The translations under genes were made by a program, and so were the position numbers. The notes under the pieces are model-generated. The model had not been told where the DNA came from. It saw only the letters and a program-made list of their open reading frames with translations, and searched no databases. Below are positions 17,230 through 26,237 of a stretch of DNA of 64,000 nucleotides, one piece after another. The stretch lies in NCBI GenBank assembly GCA_035944555.1, contig DASZAY010000009.1, positions 310,001 to 374,000 on the forward strand, given 5' to 3'. The DNA comes from CADCWK01 sp035944555. GTDB taxonomy: Bacteria; Chloroflexota; Chloroflexia; Thermomicrobiales; UBA6265. How positions within the stretch are numbered: the first letter of the stretch is position 1; the number at the start of each line of letters is the position of its first letter.

Positions 17230-17596
17230 CCTGGCCCAGCACCCTGGTCCCAATCCGATCCAGAGCCGCGAGATCGCCCAGCGCCAGGGCATTCCAGAGG
17301 CGTACCTGCACCAGCTCCTGGGCGCACTGAGCCGCGGGGGCCTGGTGCGCAGCACCCGCGGCCCACAGGGCGGACACCGCCTGACGCGGGAACCGGAAGC
17401 CATCACGCTCCACGATGTCTGGGTGTTGCTGGAGGGCCGCGACCGGCGAAGCAACACCGAGGCGGCGCCTCGCCACGACGCGATCGCCGACACGTGGACC
17501 AGTATCCATGCGGCCTTCGAGGATCAGCTCCGCGCCGTGACACTCCAGACGCTCATTGACCGGGCCGGCGCCTCCCGGTCCGATTACAGCATCTGA
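17183..17596 (+). CDS. Rrf2-family transcriptional regulator
   Basis: A 137-residue winged-helix DNA-binding protein. The start MRVSSRVDYGVRALFDLA, the recognition region with YLHQLLGALSRGGLVRS and the wing GPQGGHRL are the Rrf2/IscR/CymR pattern. It has no cysteine at all, so unlike IscR or NsrR it cannot ligate an iron-sulfur cluster through Cys; CymR-like sensing through a partner protein is one possibility. It overlaps larE by 47 bases in another frame, so the two are translationally linked. Regulation of sulfur or cofactor metabolism is a reasonable guess. The next gene ends 10 bases away on the opposite strand. Confidence 0.88.
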   Translation: MRVSSRVDYGVRALFDLAQHPGPNPIQSREIAQRQGIPEAYLHQLLGALSRGGLVRSTRGPQGGHRLTREPEAITLHDVWVLLEGRDRRSNTEAAPRHDAIADTWTSIHAAFEDQLRAVTLQTLIDRAGASRSDYSI

Positions 17597-17606
17597 GAAC
17601 CGCGGA

Positions 17607-19955
17607 TCACGCGCCCGGTCGGGCGTAGACGATGACGTCGCCCTGCTGGAAAGCTACCTGCCAGCCAGCCGCCGCGAACGCGTTCTCATCGATCTCGTAC
17701 GGGCCGGTGAAATCGCAGTCACCGCGATCATTGGCGCCGGACCGTTCCGCGGTGCCGACGAAGACGAAGTCGAAGCCCGTCTCAGATCCCATGATGCTGG
17801 ACGGGTCGGCGTAGAGCGCCGCGACATCGAGCGCCCGCGGGGTGATCTCGCCGTACTCGGGCTCGACCCCGTTTCGCCACTGGCTCTCGTGCCCGGTCCA
17901 ACCGATCAGGGTCGGGAGACCCGTGGCAACGGAGACCAGGTTCGCCGGGATCTGCTCGAGGATCTGGTAAGAGCAGCCCGCCGCTTCCAGTACCCGGTCG
18001 CCGGGTTCCGTGTTGGCAGACAGCCAGTCGACGGCGGCCATCTCGTCCGGCAGGCGCTCACGGTAGATCGCCTGGCCGTCGAGTGTCTGCCAGCCAGCGT
18101 CCTCGTAAGCGACGCTGTATCGCTGCCCGGCGACGACCGGATAGACCGACACGATCCCGATGATGCAGATCGTTACCGCTGCCGCAACGAAGCGGGCGGT
18201 CAGGCGGAGCGACGGCGCGAGCCGACAGCAATCGGACCAGAGGACGATCAGCGCGATGGCGCTCGCGATTCCCAGCAGGATCCACGCCTGGTAGTGGATC
18301 TTGAAGACCGTGTTCATCCGGTTCCCGAAGACATCCCGCAGGTAGAACAGCTCCACGGCGACGATCAGTACATAGGACAGTGCCATCAATCCGGCAGCGA
18401 CCGCCCGTGGGCTGGGTGCCCCCTCGCGCCGGGCGACCTCGAGCGCCGCCATCACGATCAGCCCCGCCACCAGCAGCACCGGCGTCTGGGCGAGCAACGC
18501 CAGGATAACCAGAGCCGTGACGATGGCGAGGAGTTCGGGCGGTCGCAGCCCACTCGTTCGGTTGGCACCGGGCCGGGTCAGGCTCCACGCGAGGAAGACG
18601 ACGGCGATCACGGTCGGAACGCCAAAGACGGAGGAGAACTCGCCCATGTCCGTCCGGTATTCCGCTACCGGCGCGACCAGGGCCAGGAGGGTCGATAGCA
18701 CGGGGATGTCGCGGAGGGCCGCCGGGAGGTCGTCGTCGCCAGCGGCAACCGGAGGCGAGAACGACACGAGGAACGGCAGCCACGCGACGACCGCCGCGAC
18801 CGCCAGCGCGCCGAGAGCCAGCAATCGATCCCGGACCTGGGCGTGCCGAATTGCGACCAGGACGGCGATCGCCGCGACCAGTCCGTAGGTCGGGAGGTCC
18901 CAAGAATTGAGCGCGTAGAGTGAGCCGATCAGGGCACCGGAGGCAGCAATCCGACCGAAGACGGCGGGTCCGACACGGTCCGTCCGGGACACATCCGCCT
19001 CGACCGTCGTTCCCGCTCGCCTGACCCGGCTCGGCGGGACCAGCCCGAAGAGGAGATTGGCGGCGAGTCCCAATGCCATTAGGACGAAGGGGATCACCAT
19101 CAGGTGGGGGTGCAGGTCGCCAAGGACGAAGCTGAAGGCCGGGAACTCGGTGATCGGATCTACACCATTGTCGGCATCGATGATGACCCGGCTACTGTCC
19201 CAGCCGAGACCGCCCCACCAGGACGCTTCTCGCTGCCCGGAAGGGTCTTCGGCGAACAAACGGAACGAGGCAAAGTTGCCGGCCCAGACGACGAGGATCA
19301 CGCCAAGAACGCCGCCGGCGACGGCGCGCCCGCCGGATGCGACCCGCCGGACGACGTTGAAGGCGACAGACGACGCGGCCGCCACCGAGGCGGCAAACGT
19401 CCCGGCGAGCGCGAGATTGAACGCGACGCCGATGGATACGTCCGCCATGCGGGCGACGGCGCCATTGAGCAGGTAGCCGAGGTAGTAGTAGTTGATCGGC
19501 TCACCGGCGAACCACGGGTCCGGTGGAGGCATGGTCTCCGTCCGGATGCTGCTCGCGAGGAACAGGCTGTCCATCGGCTTCTCGGTCTCGATGATCGCCG
19601 GCTGGTGGCCACGGAACCAGACGTAGAGCGCAAACGCCGCGATGGCGGTCAGTTCGGCCACGACCATCGCCGCCAACCAGCGCCGGTCGATCACCCCGGC
19701 TCTCCAGCCGATGGCCCAGGCAACGATGGCGATCGCGCCAAGTGACATCCAGAGTCCGATGGTGGTGAACGGGATCAGCCCGATCGACGACAACCACCAG
19801 GTCGGCAGGATCAGCATCAAGAGGCCGATGGGACGGGCGATGCCGGCGCCGCGGTCCGCCAGTCCTCTGCAGAGCAGGGCGACGAGGGGCCCGACCGCCC
19901 ACGAGACTGCCATCAGCACGAGGTACCAGCGGATGGCGTCGTTCAGTGTGTCCAT
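17607..19955 (-). CDS. DUF2298 (Chlor_Arch_YYY) multi-pass membrane protein
   Basis: A 782-residue membrane protein with more than 15 hydrophobic segments. It carries the triple-tyrosine signature of DUF2298: FAGEPINYYYLGY near residue 155, followed by ITEFPAFSFVLGDLHPH, where the acidic and His residues recall the first-loop motifs of GT-C glycosyltransferases. The C-terminus (about 640-782) is extracytoplasmic, with AAVDWLSANTEPGDRVLE and IGWTGHESQWR. I chose ATG 19955, preceded by a GGAG six bases away; a GTG at 19985 also lies in frame. The gene directly follows a larger paralogue on the same strand. Function is unproven; lipid-linked sugar transfer to an envelope polymer is inferred from the fold family. 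Confidence 0.85.
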   Translation of the reverse strand: MDTLNDAIRWYLVLMAVSWAVGPLVALLCRGLADRGAGIARPIGLLMLILPTWWLSSIGLIPFTTIGLWMSLGAIAIVAWAIGWRAGVIDRRWLAAMVVAELTAIAAFALYVWFRGHQPAIIETEKPMDSLFLASSIRTETMPPPDPWFAGEPINYYYLGYLLNGAVARMADVSIGVAFNLALAGTFAASVAAASSVAFNVVRRVASGGRAVAGGVLGVILVVWAGNFASFRLFAEDPSGQREASWWGGLGWDSSRVIIDADNGVDPITEFPAFSFVLGDLHPHLMVIPFVLMALGLAANLLFGLVPPSRVRRAGTTVEADVSRTDRVGPAVFGRIAASGALIGSLYALNSWDLPTYGLVAAIAVLVAIRHAQVRDRLLALGALAVAAVVAWLPFLVSFSPPVAAGDDDLPAALRDIPVLSTLLALVAPVAEYRTDMGEFSSVFGVPTVIAVVFLAWSLTRPGANRTSGLRPPELLAIVTALVILALLAQTPVLLVAGLIVMAALEVARREGAPSPRAVAAGLMALSYVLIVAVELFYLRDVFGNRMNTVFKIHYQAWILLGIASAIALIVLWSDCCRLAPSLRLTARFVAAAVTICIIGIVSVYPVVAGQRYSVAYEDAGWQTLDGQAIYRERLPDEMAAVDWLSANTEPGDRVLEAAGCSYQILEQIPANLVSVATGLPTLIGWTGHESQWRNGVEPEYGEITPRALDVAALYADPSSIMGSETGFDFVFVGTAERSGANDRGDCDFTGPYEIDENAFAAAGWQVAFQQGDVIVYARPGA

Positions 19956-20014
19956 GCGGCGCTCCGGGCGGCACCACACGGGCACCAGTTCAGGTCGTCA
20001 GGGTTGAGAGGAGA

Positions 20015-23000
20015 TCAGGAGGTCGCGGGAAGGACCCGATAGATGACGGTGTCGCCAGACTGGAAGGCGATCTCCAGCGTCGTCCCGACCATCTGCTCGA
20101 ACGTGGCTAGTCCGGCCGGGCCGGCATAGGGATCGCCTTCGATGAAAATATTCCGCTCTAGGGCACCGACCACGACGTACTCCACCCCGTACTGGCGGAG
20201 GATCGTCTCCTTGGTCCCCGGACCGGTAGACGAGTACAGCGTCCGGACGTCACGCTGGCGGGTATCGAGGTCCGGATTGTCTCGCTGCTGGCTCTCGTGA
20301 TTCGGCCAGCCGATGATGGTTGGCAGTCCCGTCGTCACGCTGAACCTCGACGTGTAGCAAAGGTATGCCGATGCGACGCTCGCTTCGGCGATGACCGGAG
20401 TTCCCTCGACCTCGATGTTGAACCAGTCGATGGCGGCGTGGTCATCGGCGAAGGAGATGCCGCGCTGGTCGAGTGTGGAGTCACCACAGCCGACCTCGTC
20501 CGTCATCCAGGCGTAGTCCATCCAGGCATAGGCATCGAGGGTGTACGGGGTGTCGGGGAACCGGTTGTCCACCCGGACCGGCGTCGCGGTCAGCGGATAG
20601 GCGAGGCCACCGGCGATGACGATGCACATTGCGATGACGCCCACCCTTGACCAGCCGACCACCGGATGACTCCCGCTACGTTCGGCCAGAGTCGGTCCGC
20701 CTGTGCTGTTGGTCCGGTTCGTCCTGGCAGGCCGCAGACTCGTCCAGGCGACGGCGATCATCCGCGACGCGACGCCGGCCCCGGCCAGCGCCGCCAGCAC
20801 CCAGACCTGGTTGTAGAACTTGAAGACCGTGTTCATCCGATAGGCGTCGGTACCGTTGAGGTTGTCGACCAGGTAGACGACCTCCAGGGCGGCGACGATG
20901 CCCCCGGCAGCGGCGACCATCAGTCCAACCATGCGGGGGCCGGTGCCGGAAACGAGCAGGAAGAGGTAGGCACCGGCACCGGCTACGGCGACGCCCAGGC
21001 CAAAGACCGGCTCGCCGATCGCCGCCGCGCCGATCGCGACCAGCCCGACAACGAGGATCAGCACGCGGCCGAGCAGGGTCAGCGCGTTGGGCTCGTCGCG
21101 CTCGGTGCGGCGCGCCCATGCGGCCCCCCCAAGGAGCAAGGTCACGACGGCGACCAGCCCGAGGATGGCGATCCTGCCCAGCGAGAAGTCCGAGTCGGTC
21201 GTTCCGCCCGTACTTGACGCGAAGCTGGCCATCGCGAGCAACGCGATCACGACCGCGACGGGGAGGAGCGGCTGGAGCCAGCCGCGCCAATGGGGGAGGG
21301 CTGCCGAAGCGAGCAGAGCGATCACCCCGATGACGATGACCGTGACGAGAAAGCCGATATGGTTCATCACCGACCAGAACGGGTCAGGCTCCCGGACGGT
21401 GCCGATCTCGCTGAACAGGGCGACGAACTTCCGGTAGAACGGGAAGAGGGCGGCAAACGCGACGACCGCGACCACCATCGTGAGCAGGATCGTCGTACCG
21501 AGCCGGATGGCGACGCCGCCCAGCGCCCTCGTCGCGAGCCAGAGTGACGCGGCCGCGAACAGCACGTAGGTCGCGATGTCCCAGGCGTTGGTCATGTAGA
21601 GGATGCCGAGCATCAAGCCCAGGACGAGCAGCCGGGCTGCGATCACGGCGCGCCACCCGCCGGCCGCGCGGCTGCCGCCAAGCGCGATCCGGAGTTCTTG
21701 TCCGGACGACGCGACGCTGTAGCAGAGCGCCACGATCAGGACGGTGATGGGCAGCGCGACGACGTGGGCGTGGAGGTCGGCATAGAGTGCGGAGAAGTAG
21801 GGGAACTCGGTGATGACCGTGATACCGGTGAACGCGCGGCTCGGGCCCCAGACGTAGTTCTGCCAGTCATTGGCCGACTGTCGCTCGACGGCGCTGAAGA
21901 AGCCGGCCGGGTTGCCGAGCACGGAGGTCAGCAGGACCCCAAGCAGACCGGCGACGACCGTTACCCATCGGCCAGCGGCGATTCTGCGGGCGAGGTCACG
22001 TCCGATCGTGGCGGCGACGGTAAATGCGCCGGCAGCCAGGAACGCGACGACGGTTGGCAAGGCCAGATTGAACGCGATCTCGCTCGGGATCCCGGTCAGC
22101 TTGATCATGAACGCGACGACGTAGAGGCCGTAGTAGTAGTAGTTCAGGTAGCCGCCGCTGTACCACGGATCGTACGGAGGGAACTCGCCGCTGCGGAGCG
22201 TCGCGTTGATGTGGGCGAACTCCATCGGCTTCTCGCCGCCCCAGTTGGTATGCCAGGAGTCCGGGTTCCAGAAGCGAAGCAGCAGGAAGAAGGCGAAAGC
22301 TGACCAGAAGATGGTTTCGCCGTAACCGGCGATCGATCGCTGGTCGCGAGAGACGGCGAACCACGCACGGCCTCCTCGCCAGCGAACCCGCAGGCCCCAG
22401 CCGACTGCTGCGACCGCCAAGACGGCGAGAGCGCACCAGACCGCCCGGAACAGCCAGAGGTCGGTACTGGCGCCGAGCCAGACGACGAACGCCGCAAGCA
22501 GCAGCGCAAGGAGCCGGGCAAACACCCACCCGCCGTCGGCCAGCCGCCCGAGCAGCAGCCGGGCCAGCGGGAGCCCCGCGGCCTGGAGCGCGACGAGCAG
22601 CAGGACCCAGGCAACGAGCGCGACCAGCGGCTGATCCGTCAGCGCCGCGCTCCACCGGGCGTCCGAGACGACTGGGAGATCGGCGTTGGGCTCATCGAGC
22701 AGCAGTTCCGCGCCAGGCGCCTCGCGCGTCGGGGAGACCGGTTGGGTCCGTGCGTCGGCGAGCAGACCGAAGAACTGCTGTTCCGGGATCAGCTCCGAAC
22801 GTTGATAGATCAGTACCCGCGGGTGGTCGTAGTTGATCCACGTCTCGTCGGCGTTGTCGTCGTTGAGGGTCACACCCAGGGTCGTTGGCCGGGATGCGAA
22901 TTCGGCGACGAGGTCGTAGCCAAGCTGGCCGGCCTCCAGCGCATCGAAGAACGCCGTCTGGACCGGGTATCGCCACGGGAGCTGCGGGACCGAAGCGGTG

Positions 23001-24952
23001 ATACGGTCCGACGAGATGACAAAATAGTCAGCCCGCTGAAGCTGGGCATAAATGGAGGCGGCGGTCTCTTCCTGCGCGAACAACGGGAGCTCCGTTGCCA
23101 ATCCCAGCCAGGCGGCGCGCGGGTCGCCAACAGGGTCGTCCCCGAGTGCGTCGATCGTGACGTTGATCGCATGCCTGAGATTGCCGCTGGCGGGACTGGT
23201 CGCATCGGCCGCGACGATCAGCGCGTCCCGCAACGACTGGCGCTCCTCCGCAGGCAGCGCGGCGAGCATGTCGGCGGAGGAATTGAGCTCTGTCGCGGCC
23301 AGCTCGAAGTCGCCGGAGCGGATCGCGGCCGCGGCGGGCGCTGTGAAGGCGTCCGTCTCCAAAGCTCCGGCTAGCAGCAAGGCGTCCCGGTACGATGGCC
23401 GGTCGGAATACGAATCGAACGCGATCCACTCGTACTGGTAATTGCCGGCCCCCAGGACCGGCCCCATGTCCAGCGGCACGCCACGGTCCCAGACCTCGGT
23501 GGTGATGGCGCTACCGGGCGGGACGTTGTCGTAAATCCACTGTGTGGCGGCGACCCGGGTGTTGTCGTGGGCGTAGACAGAGGATGTCGCGGAGACGAAC
23601 AGGACAAGGACCGCCATCACCGCTGCCGCTGCGCCCGTCGTCACGAGTCGCCCGGCCCGGCGCCGGATCGCCGCCAGGATGGTCACGGCCAGGAATCCGC
23701 CGCCGATCGCCAGGGCCGGCACCATCGGAGCGACGTAGCGAAGGAACTTCGTCTCGGGCAGCAGCAGGGTGGCGAGGAAGACCACGAACCATCCAACGGT
23801 CAGGATTTCGGCCGGCCCGCGGTTCCGCCAGCCGCGCAGGACCAGCAGGAGCATCCCGCCAAGGCCCAGCAGCCCTCCGATTGGTCCCATGCCCCAGCGG
23901 ATCAGTTGTTCGGCCTGGTAGAGCACCGGCGTCGTGCCGACGTAGACGCGGGTATACGGCACGTCGAAAGTCCCTCGCTGGATGGCGGTCTGCTCGCGGA
24001 GATCGGCAAGATAGGAAGACGGATCGAGGACGGCATATGGTTCGCCGACCGCAAAGACCACGATGGCGGCGGTCGCAGCCAGGACGGCGCGTTCCAGCGC
24101 GGCGACAACCAGTTGGCCGGGTTCGGCGCCCGCCCGGTGCCGGACCCACGAGTCATACAGGACCGCCAGGGCAACCAGCGCGACAGCGGCAAGGCCGGTC
24201 GGCTTGGTCGTGATCGCGAAGCCGGCCACCAGCCCGGCGAGCAGGAACAACCGCCGGTCACCACGGGATGCCGCGGCCACGGATGCCAACAGGGTCAGCG
24301 CGCAGGCAAAGGTCAGCCAGCCGTCGGTGGTGTAGAAGTGAGACAGCTGGATCGCGACGGGAGCGAAGGCGTAGATTGCACCGCCAATCAGGCCGGCCAC
24401 GGGGCCACCAATCCGCCTGGCGACGAGAAAGACCATCGCGACGACGAGCGTATCGAGGACCATGTTGATGGACCGGCCGACCTTGTAGACCTCGTAGAGG
24501 CCGTGCCAGTCGCGGTCGGTGCCGCCCGGCAGGATATCGCCGATCAGTGGCCAGCCGGCGATCTGATTCAGGCCCTCGGCAACCATGTCGGTGGCGTAGA
24601 GCGGCAGTGAGCCATACGCGAAGCTCCGGTGGCCCCCCTCCGGACCGTCTGAGCGAGGGTTGAGCGTGCTGGTCCCGGGGTCAGTCAGATTCGACCAGTC
24701 GATCGGTCGGGGTAGCTGCACCCGGTCGACGGTGACCTCGGTGACGTGATATTCGTCGGGGTGGAGCAGCTGCCCGTCATCCCAGTCGAGACCGATGACG
24801 CGGACCGCGAGGGCGGCGAGGAGCAGGCCGAACACGGCGAGCCGCCATGGGTCGCCTGACCGGTTCCGTCGATTGAGGCGGGGGCGGGCTACCCATTGTC
24901 GTATCACGTGCCGGATTCTACCCGTCACCACGAGCGCGGTCGACTGACCCAT
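20015..24952 (-). CDS. giant membrane fusion: GT39-like glycosyltransferase plus DUF2298
   Basis: A 1645-residue polytopic protein. The N-terminal third resembles the PMT/GT39 branch of GT-C glycosyltransferases: after the first membrane helix comes LLHPDEYHVTEV with the Asp-Glu pair, and later RFAITTKPTG-like and YVAPMVPAL segments. Its extracytoplasmic part ends near 700. A second unit begins about residue 750, with the DUF2298 signature GGYLNYYYYGLYVV and ITEFPYFSALYADLHAH, and ends in a soluble region containing IGWPNHESQQR. That ending matches the neighbouring 782-residue protein (IGWTGHESQWR), so the two are paralogues. I chose ATG 24952; it overlaps the upstream region of fmt on the other strand, and GTG 24907 is an alternative. 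Role unknown, probably envelope glycan assembly. Confidence 0.85.
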   Translation of the reverse strand: MGQSTALVVTGRIRHVIRQWVARPRLNRRNRSGDPWRLAVFGLLLAALAVRVIGLDWDDGQLLHPDEYHVTEVTVDRVQLPRPIDWSNLTDPGTSTLNPRSDGPEGGHRSFAYGSLPLYATDMVAEGLNQIAGWPLIGDILPGGTDRDWHGLYEVYKVGRSINMVLDTLVVAMVFLVARRIGGPVAGLIGGAIYAFAPVAIQLSHFYTTDGWLTFACALTLLASVAAASRGDRRLFLLAGLVAGFAITTKPTGLAAVALVALAVLYDSWVRHRAGAEPGQLVVAALERAVLAATAAIVVFAVGEPYAVLDPSSYLADLREQTAIQRGTFDVPYTRVYVGTTPVLYQAEQLIRWGMGPIGGLLGLGGMLLLVLRGWRNRGPAEILTVGWFVVFLATLLLPETKFLRYVAPMVPALAIGGGFLAVTILAAIRRRAGRLVTTGAAAAVMAVLVLFVSATSSVYAHDNTRVAATQWIYDNVPPGSAITTEVWDRGVPLDMGPVLGAGNYQYEWIAFDSYSDRPSYRDALLLAGALETDAFTAPAAAAIRSGDFELAATELNSSADMLAALPAEERQSLRDALIVAADATSPASGNLRHAINVTIDALGDDPVGDPRAAWLGLATELPLFAQEETAASIYAQLQRADYFVISSDRITASVPQLPWRYPVQTAFFDALEAGQLGYDLVAEFASRPTTLGVTLNDDNADETWINYDHPRVLIYQRSELIPEQQFFGLLADARTQPVSPTREAPGAELLLDEPNADLPVVSDARWSAALTDQPLVALVAWVLLLVALQAAGLPLARLLLGRLADGGWVFARLLALLLAAFVVWLGASTDLWLFRAVWCALAVLAVAAVGWGLRVRWRGGRAWFAVSRDQRSIAGYGETIFWSAFAFFLLLRFWNPDSWHTNWGGEKPMEFAHINATLRSGEFPPYDPWYSGGYLNYYYYGLYVVAFMIKLTGIPSEIAFNLALPTVVAFLAAGAFTVAATIGRDLARRIAAGRWVTVVAGLLGVLLTSVLGNPAGFFSAVERQSANDWQNYVWGPSRAFTGITVITEFPYFSALYADLHAHVVALPITVLIVALCYSVASSGQELRIALGGSRAAGGWRAVIAARLLVLGLMLGILYMTNAWDIATYVLFAAASLWLATRALGGVAIRLGTTILLTMVVAVVAFAALFPFYRKFVALFSEIGTVREPDPFWSVMNHIGFLVTVIVIGVIALLASAALPHWRGWLQPLLPVAVVIALLAMASFASSTGGTTDSDFSLGRIAILGLVAVVTLLLGGAAWARRTERDEPNALTLLGRVLILVVGLVAIGAAAIGEPVFGLGVAVAGAGAYLFLLVSGTGPRMVGLMVAAAGGIVAALEVVYLVDNLNGTDAYRMNTVFKFYNQVWVLAALAGAGVASRMIAVAWTSLRPARTNRTNSTGGPTLAERSGSHPVVGWSRVGVIAMCIVIAGGLAYPLTATPVRVDNRFPDTPYTLDAYAWMDYAWMTDEVGCGDSTLDQRGISFADDHAAIDWFNIEVEGTPVIAEASVASAYLCYTSRFSVTTGLPTIIGWPNHESQQRDNPDLDTRQRDVRTLYSSTGPGTKETILRQYGVEYVVVGALERNIFIEGDPYAGPAGLATFEQMVGTTLEIAFQSGDTVIYRVLPATS

Positions 24953-24971
24953 GCCGGCAACGGAGGCCCCG

Positions 24972-25991
24972 ATGAGCACGACGACTGTCCCGGACGACCG
25001 ACCGACCCGCCCGATCCGGGTGGTGTACTTCGGCACACCGGAGTTCGCGGTCCCGGCACTGTCCGACATCGCGGCCGATTCGCGCTTCGAGGTGGTCCTG
25101 GTGGTCACGCAACCGGATCGGCCCTCGGGCCGGGGCCGGAAGCTGGTCGCTCCACCCGTCAAGGTCGCGGCAGGCCAGCTCGGGTACCCCGTCTACCAGC
25201 CTGAATCGCTGCGCCAGCCGGCCGCCCGTCAGCCGCTCATCGATGCCGACGCGGACGTTTTTGTCGTCGCGGCCTTCGGCATGATCTTCGGACCAAAGAC
25301 GCTGGCCATTCCCCGGCACGGCTGCATCAACCTCCACGCCTCGATCCTGCCGCGCTACCGGGGGGCCGCGCCGATCAGTGCGGCGATCGCGTGCCGCGAC
25401 GATGAGGCCGGCGTGTCGATGATGCTCATGGAAGTGGGTCTGGACACTGGTCCGGTTCTGTCCGTGGTGACGACACCGATCCGGTCCGACGACACCACGG
25501 TGACCCTAACGGCTCGCCTGGCGGGCCTCGGGGCCGCGGCGACCGGCGACACCGTCGCCGCATGGGTCGACGGGAAGACCACGGCCACCCCACAGGGCCA
25601 CGGGGCGACGCTGACCAGGCCGCTGGTCAAGGCCGACGGCTGGCTGGACTGGTTGCGACCGGCAGAAAATCTCGAAGCGCTCGTCCGCGCGATGTGGCCG
25701 TGGCCACGCGCTTGGACGACGACCAGCGACGGAACCGTGCTCCAGGTCCATGCGGCCGCGTTGGACGATCGTTCGGACGTTGCGCCAGAGGCGCCTGGTA
25801 CGGTGCGGTCAACGGGCACCGACGTCGCGGTAGCAACGGGACACGGATGGTTGCGCCTCGTCACCGCACAGGCGCCCGGTGGACGCCCGGTCGCTCCGTC
25901 GGTACTCCTTGCGCAGGGGAGGCTAAGTGACGGCAAGGTTCTAGGCCTTGGGCACGAACCCAAGCGCGCGCCGCTGGTCAGAACTGGCTGA
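24972..25991 (+). CDS. fmt: methionyl-tRNA formyltransferase
   Basis: Formylates initiator Met-tRNA using 10-formyltetrahydrofolate. From ATG 24972 (339 residues; GGAGG five bases upstream) the N-terminal formyltransferase fold shows VVYFGTPEFAVPAL (18-31), VTQPDRPSGRGRK (45-57) and the catalytic HASILPRYRGAAPI (122-135), with Asp in GLDTGPVL downstream. The C-terminal OB-like domain includes AMWPWPRAW. An ATG at 24951 would add MPATEAP and lacks a site. def is not adjacent. Divergent from the giant membrane gene, with start regions about 20 bases apart. Confidence 0.95.
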   Translation: MSTTTVPDDRPTRPIRVVYFGTPEFAVPALSDIAADSRFEVVLVVTQPDRPSGRGRKLVAPPVKVAAGQLGYPVYQPESLRQPAARQPLIDADADVFVVAAFGMIFGPKTLAIPRHGCINLHASILPRYRGAAPISAAIACRDDEAGVSMMLMEVGLDTGPVLSVVTTPIRSDDTTVTLTARLAGLGAAATGDTVAAWVDGKTTATPQGHGATLTRPLVKADGWLDWLRPAENLEALVRAMWPWPRAWTTTSDGTVLQVHAAALDDRSDVAPEAPGTVRSTGTDVAVATGHGWLRLVTAQAPGGRPVAPSVLLAQGRLSDGKVLGLGHEPKRAPLVRTG

Positions 25992-26237
25992 CGCCCGGCC
26001 CCACCCACTTTGCGGATAAGCTACGTTGCACGAAAACATTGGAATGCGGCCAATTCGGGGGTCTGGGCAGAATGAGGCCTTAGGCAGCCATTCCGGGACA
26101 GGCTTAGTTCGGGCCCCAGTGGTTACCGGTTCAGTGCATTCCGTGAGGGGCGGCCGCGTTGAAAGGACCGAACCACGTGCGGACCATATACTTCGCGCTG
26201 AAGCACCAGATTCAGGCCAAGTAGATGACGGGATGGC

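Noticed and set aside
26159..26190. promoter TTGAAA with TATACT before the membrane/spermidine-synthase-like gene
   Set aside because: The spacer is about 21-22 bases, too long for a sigma-70 promoter, though TATACT alone may act.
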